Assembly: GCA_038529265.1 (NCBI GenBank)
Contig: JBCBDX010000003.1
Coordinates: 313,973 to 377,972, forward strand
Reading direction: 5' to 3'
Length of the DNA: 64,000 bases
Source of the DNA: JBCBDX01 sp038529265
GTDB lineage: Bacteria; Pseudomonadota; Alphaproteobacteria; Rhizobiales; Rhizobiaceae
Below the pieces are notes generated by a model, which was not told the DNA's origin, did not search any database, and was given only the letters and a program-made list of their open reading frames with translations. The position numbers and the translations under genes are program-made. The first letter of the stretch is position 1. Each line of letters begins with the position of its first letter. Of this stretch, positions 1-7,577 are shown piece by piece.

Positions 1-577
1 CTTCGAGCCGCGGTTCGATGTCCGCTTGTTCAGGTATTTCAAAAGGTATCCTTGCGTCCTTGATCTTGCGCTTGGCGCGGACCAGACGTTGGGCAAGCGT
101 TGCGCCGGGCATCAGATAGGCGGAGGCAATATCATTGGCTTCAAAGCCGAGCACTGTTTGCAGCATGAGCGGCGTATGGACCGAGCCGTCAATGGCCGGG
201 TGAGCGCAAGCAAACATCAGCTTTAAGCGCTCGTCAGGAATATCGTCGCTTCTTGTTTGTTCGATCACTAATGGGCTGGAAGCCATGGTGAAATCCTCAT
301 CATCAATGGAGCCGGCAGCTGTTTTTCGTGCGGCGCTTTTGGCCACGTCTCGCTGACGGTTTTTAGCGGTTGTCAGCAGCCATGCTTCCGGCGCATCGGG
401 CACACCATTTTCCGGCCAGTTGACCAACGCTTTGGCAAAGGCATCGGCAAGTGCGTCTTCTGCTCCGGCAATATCGCCTGATTGTTTGGCGAGTATCGCA
501 ATGAGCCGGCCATAGGCTGCACGGGCAACATGTTCTGCTTTCGCCCGTGCAATGCTTTCGTGTTTTGCTTGGCTCAC
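1..577 (-). CDS. ECF sigma factor, ECF42/DUF6596 group (C-terminus beyond window)
   Basis: Directs RNA polymerase to a small set of promoters. Reading the minus strand from a GTG at 577 gives an open frame to the window edge (about 192 residues). It holds a sigma-70 region 2 (GDIAGAEDALADAFAKAL, then an A-W-L-L-T-T-A-K-N segment) and, near residue 90, the sequence DERLKLMFACAHPAI, which is the hallmark of the DUF6596 sigma factors (ECF42). In that family the gene typically sits beside a YCII/DGPF gene and carries a long C-terminal extension instead of a classical anti-sigma partner. Here the DGPF gene lies 3 bases upstream, which fits. GTG is the only start that keeps the region 2 N-terminus; no strong ribosome site is visible, so translation may be coupled to the gene before it. 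Confidence 0.85.
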   Translation of the reverse strand, partial: MSQAKHESIARAKAEHVARAAYGRLIAILAKQSGDIAGAEDALADAFAKALVNWPENGVPDAPEAWLLTTAKNRQRDVAKSAARKTAAGSIDDEDFTMASSPLVIEQTRSDDIPDERLKLMFACAHPAIDGSVHTPLMLQTVLGFEANDIASAYLMPGATLAQRLVRAKRKIKDARIPFEIPEQADIEPRLE

Positions 578-580
578 GGC

Positions 581-952
581 CTAGCCCGAATGCGGGTTGC
601 CGCCGTCCGGCATGGCTGATGCCCGCACTTCGATCAGGCCATAGTGCACTGACGGGCACTTTTCGGCCCAGGCCAGTGCGGCATCCAGGTCGGGCACATC
701 AATCACGAAGGTGCCGCCCAACTGCTCTTTTGTATCAGCGTAGGGGCCATCCTGGATCTGCTTGCTACCACCCTTTAGCGTGATCGTGGTCGCGGTGGGT
801 GAAGGTTGTAACCAGTCGGTATGGACAAGCACGCCGGCCTCGTTCAACTGGCGAATATATTCACCGAACACTTGCAGGCTTTGGGCCATGTCCTCTTCGC
901 TGACATCAGCGAATTGGCTTTCATCATTGTATAAGAAAAATGTGTACTTCAT
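581..952 (-). CDS. YCII-related (DGPF domain) protein, sigma factor partner
   Basis: Small cytoplasmic protein of 123 residues with the YCII/DGPF fold. The N-terminus MKYTFFLYNDESQF and the central KGGSKQIQDGPYADTKEQLGG segment (DGPF-type motif, here DGPYADTKE) are typical. Start is an ATG at 952 preceded by AAGGGGGA at 8 bases. The gene is followed after 3 bases by the ECF42-type sigma factor, the arrangement known for this sigma group; the DGPF protein is thought to take part in its signalling, but the molecular role is not settled. An enzymatic role cannot be read from sequence. Confidence 0.85.
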   Translation of the reverse strand: MKYTFFLYNDESQFADVSEEDMAQSLQVFGEYIRQLNEAGVLVHTDWLQPSPTATTITLKGGSKQIQDGPYADTKEQLGGTFVIDVPDLDAALAWAEKCPSVHYGLIEVRASAMPDGGNPHSG

Positions 953-967
953 TGGTCGGTTCCCCCT

Positions 968-1483
968 TCAAGCAGCCTGCGCGGCTTTGTTCAATTCTTC
1001 CAGCCCAAGCTCATAGACAGGGCCGAGCATACCATCGAGAAACAGGCCTACGACACGTCCAATCGGGTTGAAGCCGAAGTCTGATTTGGTTGACCAGGTC
1101 ACTTCCGTTTTGCCGCCTTGTGGCGTCAAGCGGAACTCGGTGACAGGCTTACCCATGGCACCCAGATCAATCTGCATGGTGACGGACTTGTTTTCTTCCA
1201 TGGCGACGATGGTTTGCGTGCCCTTGCCGTCCTTTCCATCAAAGGCAAAGCCGGAACCAATGCCGTGCGACGGGCCGTGCATGGTGATTTTCAGATTCTC
1301 ATCGTTGACCTTGTACGGATTGAACGTTTGGAAGCCTTCATTGGATGAAACCAGTGCAAAGACCTTTTCAGCAGGCGCTTCAATGACCGCACTGCGCTCA
1401 ACGGTTTTTGAAGAAGGCAGGACAAAAGGTGCTGCAACGATGGCTGCGACGGCAACGGCGCCGATGGTGAGATAAGTGTTCAT
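968..1483 (-). CDS. SRPBCC-family (polyketide cyclase-like) protein, membrane-anchored
   Basis: Protein of about 171 residues of the START/SRPBCC superfamily, which forms a hydrophobic ligand cavity. An N-terminal hydrophobic helix (MNTYLTIGAVAVAAIVAAPFVL) suggests a membrane anchor or signal. The domain starts at VERSAVIEAPAEKVFALVSS and ends with the long helix LFLDGMLGPVYELGLEELN. I chose the second ATG (1483) because CGGAG lies 7 bases upstream; the ATG at 1489 touches that site. It lies 15 bases upstream of the DGPF gene on the same strand, so the three genes probably form one operon: SRPBCC, DGPF, sigma factor. SRPBCC genes are frequent neighbours of ECF42-type sigma genes. Ligand unknown. 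Confidence 0.8.
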   Translation of the reverse strand: MNTYLTIGAVAVAAIVAAPFVLPSSKTVERSAVIEAPAEKVFALVSSNEGFQTFNPYKVNDENLKITMHGPSHGIGSGFAFDGKDGKGTQTIVAMEENKSVTMQIDLGAMGKPVTEFRLTPQGGKTEVTWSTKSDFGFNPIGRVVGLFLDGMLGPVYELGLEELNKAAQAA

Positions 1484-1655
1484 TTTCATTCTCCGATCTT
1501 GAGTTGGCGAAAGCTATTTTCTTGCGCTTTCACCACCCAGACGATCGGGACGCGGCTCAATCGACAACGACGACAAAATTTTTATGAATTTTTTTCGGGC
1601 CTTTTGAACCGCGGGTCAAACTGGCTAATGTCGCATGCAAAGAAAGGCTCAAAAC

Positions 1656-2312
1656 ATGAAGCGTGCGATCAAGGTTTCCGAGGCAGCCGAGATGATACCG
1701 GACGGTGCCATATGTCTGATCGGCGGGTTTATGGGCGTCGGCACGCCTGACCGTTTGATTGATGCGCTGGTGGAAAAGGGTGTCCGCGATCTGACGGTCA
1801 TTGCCAATGACACGGCGATGCCGGGCACCGGTATTGGCAAGCTGATCAGCGCAGGCTGTATTGCGAAAGTCGTCGCTTCGCACATTGGGCTCAATCCTGA
1901 AACGCAAAAGAAAATGATCGACGGCGAGATTGATTGCACGCTGGTGCCGCAAGGCACGTTGGTCGAGCGCATCCGCGCGGCGGGCGTTGGGCTGGGCGGT
2001 GTCTTGACGGCAACCGGTTTGGGAACGCCGGTCGAAGAGGGCAAGCAGATCGTGGAGGTGGGTGGCAAACCCTATTTGCTGGAAGAACCAATCCAGGCCG
2101 ATTTCGCGCTGATTGCTGCTAGCCAGGCTGATTATGTGGGCAACCTCGAATATTCGCTGACCGCGCACAATTTTAATCCGATCATGGCGATGGCGGCAAC
2201 GACCGTCATTGCGGAACCGGAATCCATTGTGCCTGTCGGCGTGATCCCGCCGGACCATGTCAAAACGCCGGGCGTTCTCGTCGATCATCTTTTGGAGAGG
2301 GCAGGGCGATGA
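1656..2312 (+). CDS. atoD: Acetate/acyl-CoA transferase alpha subunit (AtoD-like)
   Basis: Alpha subunit of a class I CoA transferase that moves CoA between short-chain acyl groups (acetyl-, acetoacetyl- or butyryl-CoA). The 218-residue protein matches AtoD along its length: the CoA-binding glycine run IGGFMGVGTPDRLIDAL near the N-terminus, then ASHIGLNPETQKKM, LVPQGTLVERIR and TATGLGTPVEEGKQ. Start is ATG 1656, with AGAAAGG 8 bases before it; an upstream ATG at 1635 has no such site. The stop overlaps the start of the beta-subunit gene by four bases (ATGA), showing translational coupling. Substrate preference cannot be told from sequence; acetoacetate activation is the usual role. Confidence 0.9.
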   Translation: MKRAIKVSEAAEMIPDGAICLIGGFMGVGTPDRLIDALVEKGVRDLTVIANDTAMPGTGIGKLISAGCIAKVVASHIGLNPETQKKMIDGEIDCTLVPQGTLVERIRAAGVGLGGVLTATGLGTPVEEGKQIVEVGGKPYLLEEPIQADFALIAASQADYVGNLEYSLTAHNFNPIMAMAATTVIAEPESIVPVGVIPPDHVKTPGVLVDHLLERAGR

Positions 2313-2968
2313 GCATGGACGCCAAGGAAATCATCGCACGCCGCGTCGCGCTGGAAGTTCAGCCGGATACGCTCGTCAATCTCGGCATCGGTCTGCCATC
2401 CATGGTCGCCAATCATCTGCCTGAAGACGTGCATGTGTTCTTTCAGGCTGAAAATGGTGTGATCGGTCTCGGCGCCCGCCCGCCGGAAGGGATGGAAGAC
2501 CCGGATCTGACCGATGCGGGCGGCGGGTTTGTGACCGCTGTGCCGGGGGCAGCTTCCATCGATAGCGCCATGAGCTTTGGCATCATCCGCGGTGGGCATC
2601 TCCACATGACGGTGCTCGGTGGCCTGCAAGTCGATGAGCGCGGTTATCTCGCCAACTGGACGATCCCCGGCAAGATGGTGCCGGGCATGGGCGGCGCGAT
2701 GGATCTGGTGGCCGGGGCGCAGCGCGTGGTCGTTGCCATGACCCACACGGCCAAGGGCAACGCCAAGATCGTCCCGGCCTGCACCCTGCCGCTGACCGCC
2801 ACGCGAAGGGTCGATCTGATTGTCACCGAAATGGCGGTGATCAAGCCGACGCAAGAAGGCTTGAAGCTGCTGGAAGTCGGCCCGGGATTTTCGGTCGATG
2901 AGGTGGTGAGTGCGACCGAAGCGGCGTTGATTGTGGATGGTGAGGTGCCGGAGATGTGGTTGGGGTAG
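2309..2968 (+). CDS. atoA: Acetate/acyl-CoA transferase beta subunit (AtoA-like)
   Basis: Beta subunit, 219 residues, which carries the catalytic glutamate that forms the enzyme-CoA thioester. The segment FFQAENGVIGLG near residue 45 contains this glutamate in the family-typical setting. Other conserved parts are NLGIGLPSMVANHLP near the start and GAMDLVAGAQRVVVAMTHTAKG in the middle. It overlaps the alpha-subunit gene by four bases and has the length usual for AtoA. After its stop the sequence changes to an AT-richer tract that carries an unrelated minus-strand gene pair. Confidence 0.92.
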   Translation: MSMDAKEIIARRVALEVQPDTLVNLGIGLPSMVANHLPEDVHVFFQAENGVIGLGARPPEGMEDPDLTDAGGGFVTAVPGAASIDSAMSFGIIRGGHLHMTVLGGLQVDERGYLANWTIPGKMVPGMGGAMDLVAGAQRVVVAMTHTAKGNAKIVPACTLPLTATRRVDLIVTEMAVIKPTQEGLKLLEVGPGFSVDEVVSATEAALIVDGEVPEMWLG

Positions 2969-3096
2969 GGGGTGCTTTTTGAATGTATAGAATGCCGCCT
3001 AGGCGGTAGACCTGACTTTAGCGCTAGCTTCCTAACGGCTTAATTCGACAAAGCACTTTTGACATTATTGCTTGCTACCAAATTTGTCTTGGAGTT

Positions 3097-3585
3097 CTAG
3101 TCAAAATTCGAATAATATCTCGGACCTCCGCCTTTATCTGCGGCGCTAAGTCCTTTAAATTCACTAGGCCAGCTATTCATAGCGTGTTTTAGCGCGTCAA
3201 GCTTGTATGGAATGTGAACAACGCAGCCTTTGTCTCGAATGATGGCTGGGCACCTATCGTTGTCCTGCCTATTAATTTTATTTAAGTTGGCGGCGATGAT
3301 CGGTAAGCCAAGTTCAAGAGCAAGTTCTAGTTCCCAACGTACGAACTTGTACAAATTTTTTGTTTTCTCGCCGATAAGTACTACAACAGCTGAAGATCTT
3401 ATCATCCGTTGCCGTAGTTTTGATTTTACATATTGCTCTCCTTGAGCGCGACTTGTCATCGTATCGAGATCATGCGCATTCTCATAGCTGAAATTGATGT
3501 TCTTGTTCTCCTTCCAACCGTTCATGAAGGCATAAGCCCATTTATCACTGTCTCCATCAAAGACGACATATGCAGCGCCTATCAT
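3097..3585 (-). CDS. TIR-like (DUF1863/ThsB-like) protein, likely signalling NADase
   Basis: Protein of 162 residues with a TIR-like flavodoxin fold of the DUF1863 type, the type found in ThsB of Thoeris antiphage systems. Visible marks: first strand AAYVVFDGDSDKWAYAF, the middle strand SSAVVVLIGEKTKNLYKFVRWELELALELGLPIIAANL. Glu85 in the RWELELA helix is where TIR-like NAD-consuming enzymes carry their catalytic Glu. The start is ATG 3585, because AAAGGAG lies 7 bases before it; an ATG at 3621 would overlap the upstream gene and lacks a site. It begins 11 bases after the stop of the SLATT-type membrane gene, so the two are one operon. Inference: the TIR protein senses infection and makes a nucleotide signal, or is itself toxic, with the membrane protein as partner. 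Base composition is lower in G+C than the flanks (25 of 60 at 3361-3420 against 42 of 60 at 2701-2760). Confidence 0.8.
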   Translation of the reverse strand: MIGAAYVVFDGDSDKWAYAFMNGWKENKNINFSYENAHDLDTMTSRAQGEQYVKSKLRQRMIRSSAVVVLIGEKTKNLYKFVRWELELALELGLPIIAANLNKINRQDNDRCPAIIRDKGCVVHIPYKLDALKHAMNSWPSEFKGLSAADKGGGPRYYSNFD

Positions 3586-3596
3586 CCGAATCTCCT

Positions 3597-4496
3597 TTAA
3601 TCTGACTGCCTTGCAATCCATAATGTGTGCTCTCGTGAAAACGCTTTTTCTGCATCGTTCACGAATTCGGAAAATTGATTGTCGTTAGTCACCTCATCTG
3701 ACTTTGACTGAATCATCCCGATTTCATGTGCAGCAACCGTGTAGGCAGCCGACAGCTCATTAAACTTCTTGATTTGCATCCAACCTATAACAGACGCTGC
3801 AACCACAATTAGCGGTTCAATAGGCCAATATGGCCATTGGGGTATTGCAATCCGGCTTAAAGCCATTGAACCAGCGATGACATAGCAAAAACCGCTCACC
3901 CACACCCATCTCTTCGCAGCAGTACGATTGGCCATAGATTTTTGCCGGTACCAATAACGTTGATCCCCAACACGATGTTCCAAATAGTACGCCATTCGAT
4001 GTTCGCGGCTAAGCGCGCGCACGTCTTCCATCGGCTTTGTAATCTGGTCGTTACCAGACCAGTCATCCGTTATTTGCTTTGCTGTCTCAATGTTCTCGCG
4101 GAACATTGCGTGCAGCTCGTCACGAAGTTGTATTCTCGCTTGCGCATCATCTCTCTCAAAAGGCGCGGCATGCATCATGTACCGCCATGTCAGTGTTTTA
4201 ACGCTTTCCGCCAATGCACGACATCGATACCACCATTGCTCGGGTTTGCTCTGTGCGCGAGCTACAAGAATAATTAGGCCAACTACGAAGACCCCTGCGT
4301 AGAGTACATAGTAAAAAACGTCATTTAAAAAACTCATGGAGAAAACCGCTGCCAAAAACAGCGCAAAGTATTCGCCACGAATGAGACGCAAAAACTTTTT
4401 CTGATAGAGGTTCGACGCGTTATCAGCATCTAGGAAGAGTGCCGGATAGTCTTTGTGATCCAATTTCTCACTCCGAACATCGTTTAGAACAAGCAT
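3597..4496 (-). CDS. DUF4231 / tandem SLATT-domain four-helix membrane protein
   Basis: Membrane protein of 299 residues with two hydrophobic hairpins: helices at about 42-58 and 61-80, and at about 197-216 and 225-242. Each hairpin is next to a conserved soluble helix: WWYRCRALAESVKTLTWRYMM (about 88-108) and YWYRQKSMANRTAAKRWVWV (about 181-200). This layout is that of DUF4231, a fusion of two SLATT-type 2TM units. SLATT domains are predicted membrane effectors of nucleotide-signal defence systems (known from the SMODS/SLOG literature); pore formation is an inference. The downstream gene is a TIR-like protein, 11 bases away, which favours a sensor-effector pair. AT-richer than the flanks, consistent with lateral transfer. 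No integrase or repeats mark the ends. Confidence 0.78.
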   Translation of the reverse strand: MLVLNDVRSEKLDHKDYPALFLDADNASNLYQKKFLRLIRGEYFALFLAAVFSMSFLNDVFYYVLYAGVFVVGLIILVARAQSKPEQWWYRCRALAESVKTLTWRYMMHAAPFERDDAQARIQLRDELHAMFRENIETAKQITDDWSGNDQITKPMEDVRALSREHRMAYYLEHRVGDQRYWYRQKSMANRTAAKRWVWVSGFCYVIAGSMALSRIAIPQWPYWPIEPLIVVAASVIGWMQIKKFNELSAAYTVAAHEIGMIQSKSDEVTNDNQFSEFVNDAEKAFSREHTLWIARQSD

Positions 4497-4763
4497 TATG
4501 GCTTTCTAGAGCGCAAAACGATTACCATATATATTCATCAACTAGATCGATTCGTAAATCATTGTGCTCAACTTTAGGGCTTTGTAGATCGCTGCATTTG
4601 GTACACATTGCCAGTCCGCGCAACTGACTAGGGAGTTTGGAATGGCTTCACAGCATTCATTTCCCCCCTTAACCTCCCCTTAACCATCTCCCCAAACCTC
4701 AAATTCACCCTGTCGTTTTAGGCTCCCTTGCGTGGGGGCTTTCGAGCCAAGGGAATTTGAACA

Positions 4764-5528
4764 GTGGTTTCAAACCAGGAAAGATTATTGTCGGTCGGCT
4801 GCCGGATTGCCTGCCTTGCGGTTTTGGCACTCGTGCTCGCGGCGTGCGCGGGCGGGGAAAAGCGTCCGGCTGTCGGCGTTGGCGGTGGCCAGCCGATTGA
4901 CCGCACGGCGCACACCCAGTCGATCTTTTCATTGCCCAAAGTTTCGCTTCCGGGGTTCGGCGGTGGTCAATCGAGCGGGATGCCCGCCTCGGAGCGCCAG
5001 TGCCGCGCGCGCCTCAAACGCCTTGGCGTTCAGTTCAAGGAGCTTGCGCCAATCCGCGAAGGCGCCCGTTGTGGCATCGCCCATCCGGTTGAAGTCACGA
5101 AGTTTGCGCGCGGTGTTGCGGTCACGCCTGCCGCCGTTCTCAATTGCGGCATGGCGGAAGAAACGGCCCGCTGGGTGCAGGGCGACCTCGCGGTGGCTTC
5201 GCGCACACGCTATTTGTCCGGCATTTCAGAAATTCGCCAGATGTCGGCCTATTCATGCCGCCGTATTCGCGGGTCATCACGCTGGTCAGAACATTCAACC
5301 GGCAATGCGATTGATATAGGCTCGATCAAGCTGGACAGCGGCAAGGTGATTGATGTTGCCCGCCCAACTTTCTTCGCGCTGCGCGAAAAAGCCTATCTGC
5401 ACCGTGTTCGCACCAAGGCCTGTGAGCACTTCACAACAGTATTGGGACCGGGGTCGGACAGCGATCACAAGGACCATTTCCATTTTGATTTGCGCCAGCG
5501 CAATTCCAGCTATCGCCATTGTGATTGA
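4764..5528 (+). CDS. Extensin-like C-domain lipoprotein (LAS-type metallopeptidase fold)
   Basis: Lipoprotein of 254 residues of the extensin_like-C family, common in alphaproteobacteria. The N-terminus has a signal with the lipobox LAAC (Cys at about residue 28), so it is probably anchored in the envelope. The C-terminal domain shows SEHSTGNAIDIGSI and DHKDHFHFDLR, which match the SxHxxGxAxD and HxH zinc-binding pattern of D-Ala-D-Ala/LAS peptidases; a role in peptidoglycan cleavage is therefore likely, though inferred. Eight cysteines lie in the mature part. Start is GTG 4764 with AAGGGAA 8 bases before. The next gene begins about 11 bases after the stop and is probably co-transcribed. Confidence 0.85.
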   Translation: MVSNQERLLSVGCRIACLAVLALVLAACAGGEKRPAVGVGGGQPIDRTAHTQSIFSLPKVSLPGFGGGQSSGMPASERQCRARLKRLGVQFKELAPIREGARCGIAHPVEVTKFARGVAVTPAAVLNCGMAEETARWVQGDLAVASRTRYLSGISEIRQMSAYSCRRIRGSSRWSEHSTGNAIDIGSIKLDSGKVIDVARPTFFALREKAYLHRVRTKACEHFTTVLGPGSDSDHKDHFHFDLRQRNSSYRHCD

Positions 5529-5539
5529 GGCCTTTTTCA

Positions 5540-7066
5540 GTGAGTGCGGTTTCATCTGACATTGAAGTGCCAAAGGCTGGATCGGCTGAACTGACCGCGC
5601 CAGTTCTTGTCGATGTGCCGCGCGCACTGTTGATCATTGCGCTGCTGCCACTGGTCATTATGAAGCTGGTCTACGTCTTTGCGATGCCCGTGCTGCCGGA
5701 CGAGGGCTATTACTGGATGTGGGGTCAGTTCCCTGCGCTTTCCTATTTTGATCACCCGCCGCTCTTGGCGTGGCTGCAGGGCGGTGTTCACGCGATTTTC
5801 GGGTCGACGATTTTCAGCCTGCGGCTTGTGCCGCTGATCGCTTTCGCCGGCATGGTCTGGATCGCGTGGGACTGGTGCAAGCGTTTGGCACCTTCGGGCA
5901 AGGCGATTGATGCGCTGCTGATCACGCTGATTGTCTGGTTCGCCTCGCCCCTGTTGCTGCGGTTCACATCGCTTGCCATTCAGGACTGTTTGTTGATCTT
6001 CTTTACGATGGCCGCGATCCATTTTGCCGCGCTGTTCCTGATGGGCAAGGACGCAGGAAAGGCGGATTGGCGTCTGTTCTTCGCCGCCTGTCTTTGTGTC
6101 GGCTTGGCCGGGCTTTCCAAATACAATGCCGTTTTCATTGCGATTGGTTTTGCCGGTTATTTGCTGGCAACGCGGGACGGGCGAAGCCTGTTGGCCCACT
6201 GGCAGATTTGGGCCGGGCTTGTGCTGATCGCGCTGATGCAAACACCCGTCATCTGGTGGAATGTCGCGCATGATTGGCCGAGCATGCAGTTTCATCTGGC
6301 GGACCGGATTGGTGATGTGCGCGGAACCGCCGGGTTTTTGGAAAATCTGCAAGCCTTTGTCATGGGTCACATTCAGGTTTTGGGCCCGGGCATGGTGCTG
6401 CTGATGCTTCGCTTTGCGCTGCAGCCGGGACGCTCGGCTATGATTGCGCGCTCGGGCGTCTTCGTGATGCTCGCCTCGACTTTGGGTTTTGCGGCTTTGA
6501 CCGTCACCAATACTGTCTGGATTTACTGGAACATGGTGGCGTTTGCAGCGATGATGCCTGCGATCGCGTTTCTCATGCGTTTCCGTGTCGAGCTTCTGGT
6601 GCATCTCTTGTACGGCGTCACCGTGGGCGTTTGGTACATGCTGGCTTACGGGCTTTATCCGCTCAATGCTGCGCAAGGCGTGCCGCTGCGCGATGTCGAT
6701 ATTCAATATGGCATGGCGGAAGTTGGTCAGCGGCTGGAGCGGCTCGAAGCAACTTACAAACCGGACATGCTCATGACGAGCGATTATCGCACGGCGGGTA
6801 TGCTTGGCTTTACGATTGATCGTGATGACATCTCAAAGATCGGCCCGCGCAACGACCAATATGACTTCTGGTTCGATCCCGCCGAAGCCAAGGGCAAGAG
6901 CGCGCTGATCCTGGTCGATGACGCGCTGCCGGAAACCGATTTGATTGATCAGGTTTTCGGATCAGTCAGAACGGTTCATGAGTTTACCATCCGCCGCCAT
7001 GGCTATGCGATCCACACATGGCGTGTTGTGCTGGCAGAAGATCACTGCGGATGTGGGCCTCACTGA
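5540..7066 (+). CDS. ArnT-like (GT39/PMT-type) polyprenyl-sugar glycosyltransferase
   Basis: Integral membrane glycosyltransferase of the GT-C fold (about 508 residues). The first loop carries the acidic pair in PDEGYYWMWGQFPALSYFDHPPLLAWL, the family signature for the metal/lipid-phosphate site. About ten hydrophobic segments follow, and a soluble periplasmic C-terminal part starts near residue 390. Such enzymes move a sugar from a polyprenyl phosphate to lipid A, a glycan or a protein in the periplasm; the acceptor here is unknown. I prefer GTG 5540, since TTGAGG lies about 9 bases before it; a TTG at 5525 would overlap the previous stop and has no ribosome site. It follows the extensin-like gene closely. 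Confidence 0.85.
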   Translation: MSAVSSDIEVPKAGSAELTAPVLVDVPRALLIIALLPLVIMKLVYVFAMPVLPDEGYYWMWGQFPALSYFDHPPLLAWLQGGVHAIFGSTIFSLRLVPLIAFAGMVWIAWDWCKRLAPSGKAIDALLITLIVWFASPLLLRFTSLAIQDCLLIFFTMAAIHFAALFLMGKDAGKADWRLFFAACLCVGLAGLSKYNAVFIAIGFAGYLLATRDGRSLLAHWQIWAGLVLIALMQTPVIWWNVAHDWPSMQFHLADRIGDVRGTAGFLENLQAFVMGHIQVLGPGMVLLMLRFALQPGRSAMIARSGVFVMLASTLGFAALTVTNTVWIYWNMVAFAAMMPAIAFLMRFRVELLVHLLYGVTVGVWYMLAYGLYPLNAAQGVPLRDVDIQYGMAEVGQRLERLEATYKPDMLMTSDYRTAGMLGFTIDRDDISKIGPRNDQYDFWFDPAEAKGKSALILVDDALPETDLIDQVFGSVRTVHEFTIRRHGYAIHTWRVVLAEDHCGCGPH

Positions 7067-7068
7067 CC

Positions 7069-7458
7069 TTACTGCGCGATGCGCTTTGGTTTGCCGTCTT
7101 CACCAATGTGCACCATCGTAAAGCGAGCGAAGGTTACACGGTCGCTCGATGACGTGAGATAGCGCTGCGCCCAAGCTTCGACATAGAGCACCATTGAGGT
7201 GCGCCCGACGCGCTCAACAGATGTGTAAATGGACAGCGTGTCGCCCACCTTTACCGGGCTTGCAAAGCTCATCTCATTGACGGCGGCTGTTACGATCCGG
7301 CCATCGGCACGCTCTGCCCCGGCGATGCCGCAAGCCAAATCCATTTGAGCCATCACCCAGCCGCCAAAAATATCGCCGGCAGCATTGGTGTCCGCCGGCA
7401 TGGCAAGTGTTCGCAAGGTCAGTTCGCCAACGGGCTTTTCGATTGAACCATCACTCAT
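7069..7458 (-). CDS. Acyl-CoA thioesterase, YciA-type hotdog fold
   Basis: Single hotdog-domain protein of 129 residues that hydrolyses acyl-CoA thioesters. The conserved helix region NAAGDIFGGWVMAQMDLACGIAG carries the Asn/Asp-Gly pattern (N-x-x-G-D-I-F-G-G) of the YciA/BACH family; strand segments VTAAVNEMSFASPVKVGD and RVTFARFTMVHI follow. Start ATG 7458 is favoured over a TTG at 7485 because homologues begin shortly before PVGELTLRTLAMPAD. The gene converges with the glycosyltransferase, leaving only two bases between the stops. Substrate range (short to medium chain acyl-CoA) is inferred from the family. Confidence 0.88.
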   Translation of the reverse strand: MSDGSIEKPVGELTLRTLAMPADTNAAGDIFGGWVMAQMDLACGIAGAERADGRIVTAAVNEMSFASPVKVGDTLSIYTSVERVGRTSMVLYVEAWAQRYLTSSSDRVTFARFTMVHIGEDGKPKRIAQ

Positions 7459-7577
7459 GGTGCACGCTTGGCCTGCGACGCCCAAAACGTCAATGCGTGT
7501 CGTAAATCGGTATTCCGGTTTTCAGGCCGATACCTAGGGTGCAGCGCTCGAACCAATTTCAAGGTGATCAATCTTCC

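Noticed and set aside
1557..2288. 243-codon minus-strand frame opposite atoD
   Set aside because: Antisense shadow of a well-supported CoA transferase gene; composition Arg/His/Asp-rich with no family likeness.
2995..3006. CCGCCTAGGCGG palindrome after atoA as a terminator
   Set aside because: No loop space and no U tract; a 12-base palindrome may be chance in GC-rich DNA, and it marks no clear island border.
5552..6706. 384-codon minus-strand frame opposite the glycosyltransferase
   Set aside because: Rich in His, Arg and Gln, as expected for the antisense of a GC-rich membrane protein gene; no ribosome site or known domain.
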